A stretch of DNA of 64,000 bases. Origin: Montifringilla adamsi. Its lineage: Eukaryota > Chordata > Aves > Passeriformes > Passeridae. The stretch lies in contig JAGGNK010015558.1 in NCBI GenBank assembly GCA_017590115.1, positions 731,841 to 795,840 of the forward strand, read 5' to 3'. Position numbers and translations under genes: made by a program. The notes under the pieces were generated by a model. The model was not told where the DNA came from, made no database searches, and saw only the letters and a program-made list of their open reading frames with translations. Position 1 is the stretch's first letter, and the number at the start of each line of letters is the position of its first letter. Shown in pieces: positions 13,772-26,198 of the stretch.

Positions 13772-16475
13772 GTTATATAGTAAAATCTGGCTGAGTATTT
13801 TGGAATAGAGGCTACATAAAAGACCTGAAGAGACAAGTTATGTGGTGGTGCTCCCTGTACTGGTTGTGTTCAGTCTTTAATTCAGCTGAAAACTACACTC
13901 CTGGTCTTCTGAGGGCTGTCTGCCTTGTTCCCAGTTCTTACTATCTCACAGTGATTTGCTTTTCCAGCAGGAGTAGTCTTCTGTCTCTGCTCCCTGGTCT
14001 TTGTATAGTTGCCACTGTTGAGAAGTTTCTTTCTCCACCAGTTAGGTTAGGTTTTGCAAAGCTTTACCCCAGTCTCTTCTGTCCTTTCACATCTCTCCTC
14101 TAAGTAATTCTGCTTATTTAATCATCCCTTTGGACTCCTTCCTCATTCATAGGAGGGAAGTGTGACAGACAAATAAATCTTCAGCTGTCATCACTTCTCC
14201 CTTGGCAAGAAGAAGAACTGACAACCAAGGCTTTTCCCACGGCTGAGCAAACTAGAACCCATGGGCTACACGTTTGCCAGTAAATTAAACCACTAATCTG
14301 TTGTGCTTAACTGTTACAACAGGTCTAGGCATACTTTCTGCCAGGGCAAATTTACATTCTCCTAAATTTACTAACTTAGAGATATTACTGATTGAGTAGT
14401 AGATTCTGTCCGTGTAACAGGATGTTTTTAGCTCTTCTTTGCATACTTTTCAGCAGGAGTGGTCTGTCTCAATTCACTGATCAAAAACTGATCACGACAT
14501 GCAAAAGGCAAAACCTGCTGTGGTTAAAGTCAGCAAAGTGCAATGCCATGCAGCTTGTTCTGTTTGTGTAACTCCAACGCCCAGCATCAATCAAGAGGTG
14601 AAAGTTGCTGACAAAGGCCACATTTCATGAACATTTCCACATCCCACCATTTTCTCAGCCCTTTGTTTCTTCCCTGGGAAAAAAAGAAGCTTTTTACTTT
14701 GCTCCCCAATTCTCCAAAAGAGTAGGTTTCCCAGAGCAGTGCCTAATGAAGTTCCCTTGGAGCACATCACAGTTCCCCATCACCTTCTGGTGATGAAAGA
14801 GTTATGAAACCTCACCCTTCCAATATTCACAGGGAAGAGCATAGAGAGGTCACAGAGCATGCCTTCTGTACAATGTCCTCAGCAGCAGTCACATGCAGCC
14901 CGATCTCCTCCTTGCTGACAGCAGGGACAGTCAGGCAGTACACAACTCTTAGCCAAACTTGTCATGAACTGGATCCATAACACAAGGCTATTCAAAGCCT
15001 GTCATAGTCAGTATTTAGGAATATTGCCTCCTGATGTGAGACACAATTTCTTATTCTTCATACATTAAGTGGTAGAACAACCTGTTGCTTCCACTAATTT
15101 ATTCTTCATAACCAAAACTGAAGTTTTCACTTGATTATTCAAGAAGATGTACCTGTAAGATTCCTAGCAATAACAGTTGGATTTGAATCTCATTGGCTTT
15201 GCAGAACATGGGTTTATATAATGGTGCATTTTCACAGTGTACAGACACTCCTGTAGATTTAAAAACATATTTATTTTTGGTAGACATAGCAGCATCAGAG
15301 ATTTTTTTAAATTTCTCAAGCCAATGAATACCAATTTGCATTAATTTAAATGCCAGATTCAATGTTGCCAGGAAGTTTGAGATTTTTCCATTGCAGGCAG
15401 AGAGATTCCAGTTCCTCAACACCTCCAGCAGGCTTTATTAACAAAAGGCACCCTGTTAAGAAGGCTGCAGAGAGATTATGTATGATCAGATGAAAGCAGG
15501 ATTACATATGAATATCTGAATCACACTAAATAATACCTGAGGGAGGCTTGAAACTGAAATTCATATGCAGATATTCATTCAGCACTGATTTGATAGTCCT
15601 ACAGCTCATGAAACCCTTTGTAGCTCAGGCCTGTGGGACTATGATCACACTTAAATGCAAAGAGAAAGAAGTGAAAATTTTAAGCATTTTTTTCTTAATA
15701 GCAAATATCTTGAAGAAATAACATTCAATTTTTTGGTTGAAAATACATTTTTTTTTTTAACTGTCATGGTCCAAAAACAATAGGTGAAAAACTGTGGCTG
15801 AAATTCATGGAAAAGGGAAACAATATAATCTGAGAGTTGAATGTGCAAGGGCTCTTCTTTACAAAATTCTCCCTGTTCTGGAGATATTTTTATCCAAATA
15901 CACCTGTTTGAGAGAAGGTTTGTGGGCAATGGCCACAGTCAAGGCACCCTCCACTTTTTCGCCTCCTAGAAAAGCCTCTTATACTGCAATTTGAGAATTT
16001 TCAACACCACCTTCTCTGCCTATAATATATCAATGCCAAAAGAATGCACAATTATCAAGATTTTTACTTTGTTGACTATAGCTCTGCATAAGTCATGCTC
16101 TGTTTCACACACCCATTTCCTACTATTTATTTGTGAGCACTGCATTACCAAAAAGATCAGAATCAAGACCCAACTACAGGCACAAAGTGTCACTTACTGG
16201 ACAACAAGAGGAAATACTTTCCCTTCCAAACCTTACAGATTTTAATATATTTGTTAATCAACCATCCCCCATCCCAGAGATTTTCTACCTTGTCCTTTGG
16301 AAAGATACAGCCTGTCTATAAAATAAAAGTGATTTTTAGGTGCCTTATCAGAAAAACATTGACCCTTTCTTTATTGTACCATGAAAATACATACATGCAT
16401 GTGGTGGACCAGCAGATTATATCTTGTATACATGATCAATATATTCAGCGTTCATAGAGTAAAAGTCTTTGTGAA

Positions 16476-16535
16476 AGAATCATAGAATTATTAAGGTTGG
16501 AAAAGACCTCTAAGATCACCAAGTCCAACCATTAA
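16476..16535 (-). mobile_element. CR1 LINE, 3' end fragment
   Basis: The plus strand begins AATCATAGAATTATTAAGG and continues through AAGACCTCTAAGATCACC, the reverse complement of a CR1 3' terminus. Only about 60 bp remain. Confidence 0.8.
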
Positions 16536-16929
16536 GAAGACACAATATATGGAGTTTGTGATTTGATAGATACTGCCCATTCCACAAGAGACTCTAAATT
16601 CAGCAGGTATATGATAATACATCATTCTTAATTTAGTACCAAATCTTGGTTACATGGGTCAGAGGTAGTCTTTACTAGGTTATGTAAACCATACATATTC
16701 GTTGCAAACTGTACTAAAACAGCCTTTCTACTATTGTGCCATTTCAGCAGATAATTTAAAAAAGAGAAACATCTGTATATATTTAAAACATAGCTAAACT
16801 GAAGAGATATATGACCTGATGAGTGAGAGAGGAGACATATGCAGACTCCAGAGCAGGGCCCAGTGCAAGCACAATAAACAATGGGCACAAACTGAAATAT
16901 AACAAATTCCACTTCTACATAAGCAAAAA

Positions 16930-17132
16930 TATTTTACTGTGAGAGTGCTAAAACACTGGTACATGTTGCCCAGAAAGGTTGTAGCATATCCATTCTTGGA
17001 GATAAACAAACCTGACTGGACATGGCTCTGAGCAACCTGCTATGACTGACCCTGCTGAAGGTCAGGTTGGTTGCACCATTTCCAGAGGCCTTTTCCAATC
17101 TCAGCCCTGCTGGGATACGGTGATTGTGTGAT
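16930..17132 (+). mobile_element. CR1 LINE, 3' end fragment
   Basis: Recognisable CR1 3' UTR blocks appear in order: AACACTGGTACATGTTGCCC, CTTGGAGATA, CTGACTGGACATGG, GAGCAACCTGCT, TCCAGAGGCC, and a decayed terminal TGATTGTGTGATG. This older copy faces the fragment at 16476-16535 about 400 bp away. Confidence 0.75.
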
Positions 17133-18238
17133 GCTTGAACATGCAGGATAGGCACTCATTTTCAGTCTACCTACCAATAAAACTACCAAATTATTATGTG
17201 CACCACTTTCCAGTTCAAGGTCTTCTGTTCCTTACTGCAGGTGAAAAATGAGACGGTGAAAGAGCATTTCCCCGAGCTGTGGCTGCTGGCAGACATAATA
17301 ACTCTGGTTACAGAGTGCTCTGGGAGAGGCAGAACACAGTCTCAATGACTTCAAGGAAACTCTCTCATACCCAGGAAAGCACAGAGAAACTTCTCAGGAA
17401 GGTTAGCTATGTCACACGTTCCTGCTGTAGGGTTTCTCACAACTGCTCTGATGCATTTTATCAGGTGATTGATCCATGCAGGGTGCTGAGCTAGGGTAAC
17501 AACTGTCTGCCCCAGCCTGACTGTAGCCCTAGTCCAAGCATTTGATTCCAGGCTATGCTTTCTGCTACATCAGAGCTGTTGCTGGTGTCCAACAGCAGCA
17601 GAAAATGGGTGGATCACTAGTTCTCATCACCATAAGAACAGAAAGAAAGAAATTTAGGATTTTTTGTATATAATTCTCCACACATATTGTGAATTCTCAG
17701 ACTGGGCTGTCAAGATGACCAAGTAGTTAGTCTCTTCCTATTTATTCAGAGAAGAAAAAAGAAACATCATCTCTTCCAATACAGTTCTTGGCAAACTGCT
17801 GGAAAGTATTTCGCAATTTTTTTAAATGCACACATCATTGTCTAGACAGGGTAATATTCAGTGAACACTTATGTTTCTGAATTTTATGAAACTAATAAAG
17901 CATATTAAAGAAACTAATACAGTGTAATGAGAAAATAATGCTAGATAAATGCTGACAGTGACAGTCTAAAAGTATTAAAATTGTGCTGTTTAGATAGGAT
18001 TTTCCAAGTTATTGTAGTTGATTTCTGCATATTGTGTTGTTCAAGAAACCTTAAGTGAAAATAAAATCTGTTTGTCCATGGACCAATCTTTTCGATGTCC
18101 TCAGTAAAAAATTACACAGTTTGGCTCTTTCTCAACACTTCATTTTAGTAGTCTGCAGTGCTCCATCATAAAATTGTTTCCTGTTAGCATGTGCCTCAAT
18201 CCTGCAAGTGATGCATGCTAACATTGTGGTCTCTGAAT

Positions 18239-18435
18239 TAATCCATTGAATTTAAAACGAATACTCAGGCTGTGTGAAGTTAATCACACACAGACATACT
18301 TTCAGGGTAAAGACTGTATTTGAGATGACAGGGGGAAAGCTAAGGCATTTTATAGGCCAGCTTTTAACCGGATTAGCTTAACAAATATCAGAGGGGGGAA
18401 AAGGTTTTGTCTATTTTAGAGATCAAAATTAATCC
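18239..18435. promoter_or_regulatory. Cluster of bicoid-class homeodomain sites (candidate enhancer)
   Basis: Three OTX/PITX-type cores occur within 200 bp: TAATCC at 18239-18244, GGATTA at 18370-18375 and TAATCC at 18430-18435, among other TAAT-like cores. The stretch from about 17.9 to 18.8 kb has no repeats. This is motif evidence only. Confidence 0.3.
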
Positions 18436-21400
18436 ATTATTAGCCTTTCAAACAAAGTTTAAAATCACTGTTATGACTTTTTATTTAAATATTCTTATTA
18501 TGGGGGCTTGATTGTACAGTTGTCTAAACAGCCAGCTAGTTTGTCTCTGAATTTATAAAATCCATACCGCAGTTTTTAATGGCTTGGAAGGTTTTTTACC
18601 ACAAATACTTTTTTGATGCTTGTAACTTTGAAATTAACTAAAGCAGGATAAAGAAATTACTTGTACTTCTAAGGCCCAAAATAGCTGCAAAGAGTGAGAA
18701 AATGTGCCTTAGCTTATTGGCAGCTTCACCTGTAATTATCTGAAGTTGAGTCTCAGTGCGGAGTCAGGATCCAGGTCCATGTCCCCAGTTTCTGAGGTTG
18801 CAAAGAGCTCTGGTCATTTTTCTCATTTACTTCCTGTGGTCTCAGTTTAGAAACATCAAGCAGCAGCTCAACATGACCCTGCATGAAGCTTGAGATGAGT
18901 GTGCTCTACCCTTTCATGACAGCAAGATGGACCATAGCTGTCTATGGGCCTTTGATCAAGAAGTTAATATTTTACTGCAGATATGCATTTATTCTACTGC
19001 AGATATTTATTTGTTAGATAAAATATCGTTCAAGCAGAAACCCAGATGCTCTATGTGAGGTTAACAAAGTAGAGTTACTTGACCACAAATGTCATGTTTT
19101 CATGGAGGAAAAGTGCATGACAGATTTTTTTTTTCCCATACAGTCTTGCCCAAGTCCAGTAACTGGGCACTGAAGAAGCCCTACAAAATCTTTTCTAGGT
19201 TCCTAGGAAACTTCCTCTAGCATCTTGGAGGCTTTAGGTCTGCTCCAACTGGAAGAAAGTTCCTTTGTTTCTCAAGGTGCCACTCTCAACACTTTTATTA
19301 TCAACACCTCCATCCCAGAACCAAAGCATCTCCCACAGGAAGCTGCTTTCAAGCCAAGAAGGTGTCCCTTCATCCCCCAGTACCCTGCAATGCTGTGGCC
19401 AGGAGGACATAGACAAGTGGGTTTCCCAGCCACTGTCAAGTCACACATCAAAAAAGTTCCACGTTTGTATAGAAAATCAAGTAAACTGAACATTCATCAC
19501 AAGAAGATTGGCAAATAAATCTGAAAAAAACCCACTGGGTGATGAAAGACAGATTCACTGCTCTGTAACCAAAAGGGAGGTGTTTTCAGCAGCGTGGGAG
19601 GTGGGGGAATTGCTTGTATCAACTCATATTGTTTTGCTGAAAATGTAAAGTAGCCAATAAATCAAGACATAAAATACCCCCAGTAATAGGGAAAGTGTTT
19701 GGAGATTCACAAGAAAGGTGAAGCAGTCCCTTGTGAGAGCATCTGCATTCACCCAGTTGTTCCAGAAACCCATTTGCTGGATCAAACACGAAAGGCACGC
19801 TTCAGCCAGAAGAGGACATACAGAGGACATACATCAGCACTGATGACTAACCCCTTTATAGCCAACAAAGCCCTGGCTAACACATAACATCGGGTGTTAC
19901 CTTATGACACAACTACTTCCAGGGTTTTTGACAAGTTAACCAGAAACAGCTAAGAACAGGTCTGTGCCACACAGGGCTGCAAACAGCTATTAGCTACAAG
20001 CTGTGTGGCTGAGGCATACAGGTAGAGCAGGACAAAGGCAGATACTCCACAGGATTATCAGACCATGGTATATAGCTCCTGGACCATATTCAGTGGCAAT
20101 ATGTAAGCAAATGCCTTCAAAAGTTTTTTACCTCCCTTCCTCCTAATTCTTCAATATGCACTGCTCTCTGTCTTAACTATAAGGGCTGGGGCAACAGCTC
20201 CATGAGGAATTTGCACAGGTATGGACAAGAGCAAGGGGTGAAGGAAAGTAAAGGGTACATTCACATGAAAATGAAAGCTGGACCATTATCCTGTATACTC
20301 AAGGACACTTCCACCAGCCACTAATCTCCTCTCAGAGATGCTTCCCAAACCTTGAACCAAGGAACTCCAGCCAGCCAATCACCCTTGGAGGAAGACCACA
20401 TTGATTGAGTCCCTTTATAGGACCCCCAGGCCTTAAAACACTTTTTCCCAGTGTTTTAAGTCGTTTCTGTTCCTGGAATGAAAAAGAAAGCCTATTGCCT
20501 CTAAGATAAAAGGTCCAATCTGCATCTTTCTTTCGCTCAGTACCTCTCCATACTGGGAGGGATGCCAAGGAGCAGGATAACATTTTAAGTCTGTGTAAAT
20601 ACTCTGCTACCAGCAGTTCCCTAAACTTGTCTGCTTCCTATCAGCACTCTTTAGGTAAAGAGTAACCATCTGCCTGAAAGAATTATTGTTCCTCACTGCT
20701 TTGTAAAAAGCCAGGTTGCTCGTGTTTATCTGATGGCAAGTCCTCCCTATTTCTTTTAGATCTAGTTCTGTTCATTTTGGGAGACAATATCTCTGTAAAT
20801 AGTTTAACTCTTCTCCAGCCAACTAACAAGATGAATGAGATTACAAGTTTTCACAGCTCCTAGAAAGAGCTGCAGGTTTGTAAAATCTTAGTTTGTATTT
20901 GTGCCTTTGGCTCATATAAATATGCAATTACAATTAAGTAACACAGCCATAAAGTTTACCTTTGAATCAGAGTATGGACTATGATCCACAAATTCCAGAG
21001 TGATTACAAAATATCTAATGAACTTCATCTACTATCAAGAGCTAAGTAATTTACTGAATGTCTGATAACACAAAGAGAAGGATTAGGAGGGGTATTGGAA
21101 GAAACTCCTGTGGCTTTGCCTCCTTCATAGCTCCCCATTGCCTCAGAGATACAGATTATGGTTTCTAGGGTAACTAGACACACACACACAAAAAAGGACA
21201 CATTGTCTAGTTTGGTTTCCAGAGAGTGTCAGAGCATTCTTAGGCCAGAAGCATTGCCTAACACAATTATGAAAGAGATTTGTAATTTATTTAGCCACTT
21301 ATTTTAATTCACAGTCACGCCTTATGTACCATGTTTTGTTTTAATAATTATCATATTTAAATGTAGAGTTTCTAAAAAATAGTGAAACTTTAAAATTCAG

Positions 21401-23231
21401 ACCATTATTAAAGACACACAGAAGACAGATGGTTCTTGTGTATTGTGTATGTGCATATGTTACTACTGACTGAGTTTGTATTTGGCTTCATGTCACACAA
21501 ACATAAAAATCTGAATAAACATATGACTATTCTATGGTATTTATGTTTCTGTAGGGTTCACATGCATACACACACCCAGATGACAGACCATTTCACAGCC
21601 TTTCACACTGTAGAGGGAAGTAAATTTATGCATGTAATGGCCAAAAATGAGGTCATGCTGGGTAAAACTGGGGACTAATTATCCTTTATAACAAAAATGA
21701 CTTGTCTGGTGTTTGCCAGGCAGGGCTGTGGGTGCACGTATGTGTTCCCATGTGCACACTTGTGCTGTGGCTTGGATAGAATTCTGCTCCATTTGTTTTT
21801 TTTTTGAGACCAGGAGATACCTGCACCTCCTGCAAAACCCACAGGACACTGTCACCAGGAAGGCTTTGGGCACACCAAACATTTTTCACCTATAGTGTGG
21901 ACACTCCTATCCTCTTTCTGCACTTCCAAAGCTTCATGCCGTTGCAGCTGAAGAAGCTGCATGACTGCTCCTCTTCAGGACCCATCTTTCCCACTTATCA
22001 AGGCCTGTGTCACTCAGAGACAGCATTCCTTACTCCCTCCACTTTCACCAGCATTTAGGTCATTGATGCCAGGTCCTGCAACCAGTTATCAGTCTACCAA
22101 GGACCTAAAGGTGATGTCACTCATTGCTCTGGCTGGGACAATGGCACTACACCAAACTGCATTTGGGCATGTTCCCAGGCATAGAACAGACTGTCAGTTC
22201 TGCTCAATCATTTGAGAGCCCCAACATGGTTTTGGCCCATGCAAATTTGCACTCCTCTGGAGTGTTCCTGGGTAGGGTTCAGGAGCCAGAGCACTCCAGC
22301 AGCCACTCCAAGCAGTTTGCATGCAGCCATCCTGTCTTGCCAGTACAAGAAACTGCTCAAAGTGCTCAAGGCTGTTTCCTGCCAGCTGGCCTCCATGCCA
22401 GACCATCCCCAGGCATATTCAATTTACTAGCATAAACAGGGCCTTTGAGACTTTCACAGGTCAGGGTTGATCACCCCAGGATGCTTGATGAAGCTGCAGT
22501 CAATGCTAATGAGCTGATTTTTTTCTAATCATTCAAGGCATTTAGTTTCCACACTTACTATGAATAAAGCAAATGCCTTGCAGATGTCTTGTACAGATCA
22601 TCAGTTGTTTAAAACGTAAATGTAATTATTTTTTTACACTCTCACCATATCAGAGTATAGTATGAGAAAACTTCCAAGCAAAGGAGTTTGAATCCATGAC
22701 CAGATAGAGTAAGTAACCCAGCGCCCTAAAATGACATCAGCTGAATCACTCCACAGCAGTTTGTTCAAGCCCAGTGCTGCTGTAAGCATCCCATGCCCTG
22801 GTAAAATCCAAATAAAGGAAACCAACTCAGATTACTGTCCAGCAAAGAGCTTGCAATAAGCACGGAAACTAATTTAACCTTACCTTGCTCTGTGGAAAGG
22901 CTGATTTCTTCTGGTATTCTTCATATTCAAAGAGTCCCTAAGTGTCCCACTTGCCCAGCCAAAACTGATGGCAAGTATCTCAAACACAGTTTAACCAAGC
23001 CATGCCAAGGCCAGAAAGTAATTTAAAACTATGGCCCCAACTCTTTGGAACAAAGAAAGACCACAAAGAAACCTGTGGCTTTTCACAGGGCAGCCGCAGG
23101 AGTTTTAACAGAGGTAATTTAGAATATGTCAGAAAACTTGCTATTTTCTATCTGGACAGTGTTTAGCAACACTTTCAGGCCAGACAGGTGCTAAGTCAAT
23201 GGAGAAAATCAATAGCATTAAAATGGTATTT

Positions 23232-23305
23232 AAACAAAACAAAACAAAACAAAACAAAAAAAGAAAAAAAAACCAACAAAAAAACCCAAAAAAACCACCC
23301 AAAAC
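23232..23305. repeat. A-rich low-complexity block with CAAAA pentamers
   Basis: Five CAAAA pentamers are followed by A-runs interrupted by C and G. It lies about 470 bp past the predicted ENC1 poly(A) site. Confidence 0.9.
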
Positions 23306-23796
23306 TAAGAATGTATACATGAAAATATAAGTAAGATGAAAAGTTCAAAGAGTCAAAGAGTTTGACTATACAGGTATATAGAACAATTGGAATGTTTTAC
23401 GTGCAGCCAGGATTTTCTGACTTGAGAATAATTAGAAAGGATTCAAGATGCCTAATTCCACTTCCAAGTGGTATCAGGCACTAACTAAACTATACTGCAA
23501 GCACTAACAAACTAGCATTTCCTGTTCTTAAATGTTTTGAGGCTCTCTGAATTTTAACTGCTGAACTTTGAGATAGAGATCATAGTAAGAGCAGCAGAAG
23601 AGAACAAAGGGAAGGAAAGCGCAGCTGAAGCAGAAGCTTAAACCAAAGCATTTAATTGCATGTTGCTGATGTGCTTCTTTTAAGAGGACATAAAAAAGGG
23701 CATTATAAAGGATTCAAAGCATTTAGTGGTGAGGAAAGAGGGGAGGAAGAGACAACACTTCAAATAAACATTCCATGGAGAGGAAATATCTAATAA

Positions 23797-23802
23797 TTTA
23801 TT
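23797..23802 (-). terminator. ENC1: Distal poly(A) signal of ENC1 (predicted)
   Basis: AATAAA on the minus strand is followed at the expected distance by T- and GT-rich sequence (around 23770-23745). Cleavage would fall near 23778. An A-rich block begins about 470 bp further on at 23232-23305. Confidence 0.5.
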
Positions 23803-24701
23803 GACCTTCAGTTTCACATTGTGAAAAAAAAGTGAGTTTTACAAAATCTTAAGACATAGTAGCAAACAACATGGACAATTTTACTTCTTCACTTGCAGTT
23901 TTCTTTTAGCACATGAACCACATCTTCAATGGCCAGGAATGGGAACATTATTCTGTTCTAATCACTCTTATTCAGACAGGTGTCAGACATATAGAAAAGG
24001 GGCTGCACAATTACACCAGAAGAGGAAGGCTGTCCTTTGTTACATGTTTCTACAGTAACCAGCCTGCAAAATAAGAGGAACCTTCCCATCTTATGCCAGG
24101 GTTTTTGTGTGCACTCTGCTGTGAACTGCTTCTAAGTCTGGGGTGTTTCGCAGGGCTGAAATGGTCAAATAGTCAGCCAGAATTCCCACAACAATTCATA
24201 GAGCAAGAGCCTCGTGTAGTCCCTGCAGAGCCAGAGGCCCACCCTGACTTCAGTTTCCTTCAGCCTACACACAGGAATTAATTGAGGACTTGAAAGCAGA
24301 CCACAAGTTTGGAAACAGCTGCAGAAAATTCATTCCACTTTTGGAAGCTGAATGGTTCTACAAAAAACAGATTTCATAAGCTAAATAGTCAGATGCAAGG
24401 CAGCTTCACCTCTGGACTCTGATCAGCTTGACAGAGAACACATATCTCAAAGCTACATGTCCCTGTTCAAACACAGGGGCCTCTGGGGACCCAGTTCTCT
24501 ACTTCCTGGCACCTTATGTAGTTGCTAGTGCCTGGGGAAAGGACATGCAAAACACAGGAAGTCTGATTTTATGGCTCCCTTCACTCCTGAGAGTGATCCA
24601 CAAGATGAAAGGCCAACAAAAATTCAAGGCTGTTTGCTCCAACATGGGAACCTGTGCAGGTACAGGGATATAGAAAGGAGACCTATCCTAATCTGTTTTC
24701 C

Positions 24702-24708
24702 TATTGCT
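24702..24708 (-). promoter_or_regulatory. miR-137 7-mer seed match
   Basis: In ENC1 mRNA sense the bases read AGCAATA, the 7-mer site for the neuronal miR-137. This is a short match with appreciable chance expectation. Confidence 0.25.
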
Positions 24709-24903
24709 AAAGGTCATCTAAGTGGGGGACAAGGTTAGAGAGGCAGTGGGTTTAAATACTTTTTTAATCTATCACTTCAAGGAATCAGTTTCATCAGTGG
24801 AACTACAATTTTATCACATTTAGCCGGAAGTCACCCTTTTAAAAACTGCAAATGACTGCTTATTAATCAATCTTCTCTCGGTATTCACAGAACTCCAAAT
24901 ACT

Positions 24904-24909
24904 TTATTT
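24904..24909 (-). terminator. ENC1: Possible proximal poly(A) signal of ENC1
   Basis: A second AATAAA on the minus strand (context GAAATAAAGT) would give a 3' UTR about 1.1 kb shorter. A further AATAAA lies at 25310-25305. Use is unproven. Confidence 0.3.
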
Positions 24910-24981
24910 CTGAAATGTAAAGAGTCTACTCCAAACAGCAAATCAAATGTAAGGCAGCGCAGAGGAACTTCCAGTGACCAA

Positions 24982-24989
24982 TGTAAACA
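24982..24989 (-). promoter_or_regulatory. miR-30-family 8-mer seed match
   Basis: In ENC1 mRNA sense the bases read TGTTTACA, a full 8-mer match to the conserved miR-30 seed. Eight-base matches can occur by chance, so confidence is limited without conservation. Confidence 0.35.
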
Positions 24990-25416
24990 CTTTCAGATGA
25001 CAAAACTTTCACAAATACAGCTACATCACTTCCACACAGAGAAAGGCAAGCATCACAAATGTGACTATTTTTGTTTTGCATGCACACATGCAACTGTTTA
25101 CTTATACCACAGCACACACCAACCATGTTACTGAATGTGCCAGTTTAAGTGGGCTCCAGAAACATTTAAGAAAAAACACAATACAATACAAGCTTCATTA
25201 CAAAGATCTGGCAAAGAAAGTACCTGTGAAACACAAGCTTCTGAAATTCCTAAGAAAAAGAGTAGCTTCATCTCTGTCCAAAGACCAGAATAATAAGAAA
25301 CAATTTTATTTAAAAATCAAAGTTTGGTTTCTCAGGATTATCTGAGGCTTCTGAGCAATCAAGTGATTAAAGACACACCTGGATAACAAAAATAAAAAGC
25401 AGCAGAGTCTGAGGGA

Positions 25417-25640
25417 TTTTTTTTTTTTTTTTAAGACAAGAGGTTTGAAATTCATTTTCTATCCCCATAAGAATTTTTCTAGAGCACTTGGGTCTTTGAC
25501 ATCTGGCCACTCAGATGATCTGAAATCCAGATGGATGAGGCAATCCAGTCAGTGCAAAATTGCTGCTCTTTCTTCCTCTTTTTTTTTTTTTTTAAGACTT
25601 CATCATTAACCTATGTTGAGGTTTTCTTTTTTTTTTTTTT
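25417..25640. repeat. Three T-tracts within the ENC1 3' UTR
   Basis: T-runs lie at 25417-25432 (16), 25579-25593 (15) and 25627-25640 (14). In ENC1 mRNA they read as internal A-tracts. Confidence 0.95.
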
Positions 25641-25710
25641 ATTCTTGAATCACCATTCTCCACTCCTTCAGGACAATGTGGCTATATTGTAGGTAACCCT
25701 CCTCCAACCC

Positions 25711-25727
25711 AATAAATAAATAAATAA
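25711..25727 (-). promoter_or_regulatory. ENC1: Overlapping AUUUA repeat (ARE) in the ENC1 3' UTR
   Basis: On the minus strand the sequence is a run of overlapping ATTTA pentamers containing TTATTTATT nonamers, the class II AU-rich element pattern. On the plus strand it appears as an (AATA)n microsatellite, so the copy number may vary between individuals. Confidence 0.5.
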
Positions 25728-26178
25728 GTTTGGACAATGACTTCATCTGGGCTTGGTATCCAGAAGCTCTTCCACAGTATTTGCGTTGCAATCAGGAAGC
25801 TGCACAAAGCGAGTGTTGCAAGAGACTTTGGCTATTTCCAGGTTAGAAATTGAAAGGCATGACCAACAAATGAAATGTTGCAAGGACACCATCTACAAGA
25901 CACACCACATGCAACCTGGGGAGCTGGTGGCCTGAGAAAGTGACCTCCATGGCTTCTTCCTTTAGTACACGTGTAATTTAAAATCCTGTCTTGTAGTCCT
26001 TCCATTTCCGACTGGGAAGCCACTCCTCCCTCCCACCTCCAACTGTTACCCAATAGTTTTCTTTCTTTGTGCAGCAGAGCAAGTCAGCAATCACAATATG
26101 TGCAAAATATACAATTCACACAAGCCCTTGCAACATGAAGACAATTGCAGGCATTGTTTCAGCATGCAAGCACTGAAC

Positions 26179-26198
26179 AATAAATAACTATATCTACA
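26179..26198 (-). promoter_or_regulatory. ENC1: AU-rich nonamer next to a Pumilio-type site in the ENC1 3' UTR
   Basis: In mRNA sense this reads TGTAGATA (26198-26191, matching UGUANAUA) followed three bases later by TTATTTATT (26187-26179, the ARE nonamer). Both motifs are known to promote mRNA decay or translational repression through PUM proteins and ARE-binding proteins. The motif match is direct; function is inferred. Confidence 0.5.

Larger units (their letters stand above)
17133..23777. other. Intergenic region downstream of ENC1
   Basis: No coding exon or transposon recognised. It has the homeodomain-site cluster near 18.3 kb, a short CA repeat near 21.18 kb, and a GC-richer stretch at 21.7-22.4 kb whose overlapping short frames resemble no known protein. 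Confidence 0.65.

Noticed and set aside
22124..22435. Cluster of overlapping short frames at 21.7-22.4 kb as a possible exon
   Set aside because: Frames occur on both strands with no family resemblance. The local GC rise explains the lack of stops.
23232..23305. A-rich tract as the poly(A) tail of a processed pseudogene
   Set aside because: No reading frame or known gene sequence precedes it on either strand, and it contains patterned CAAAA repeats.
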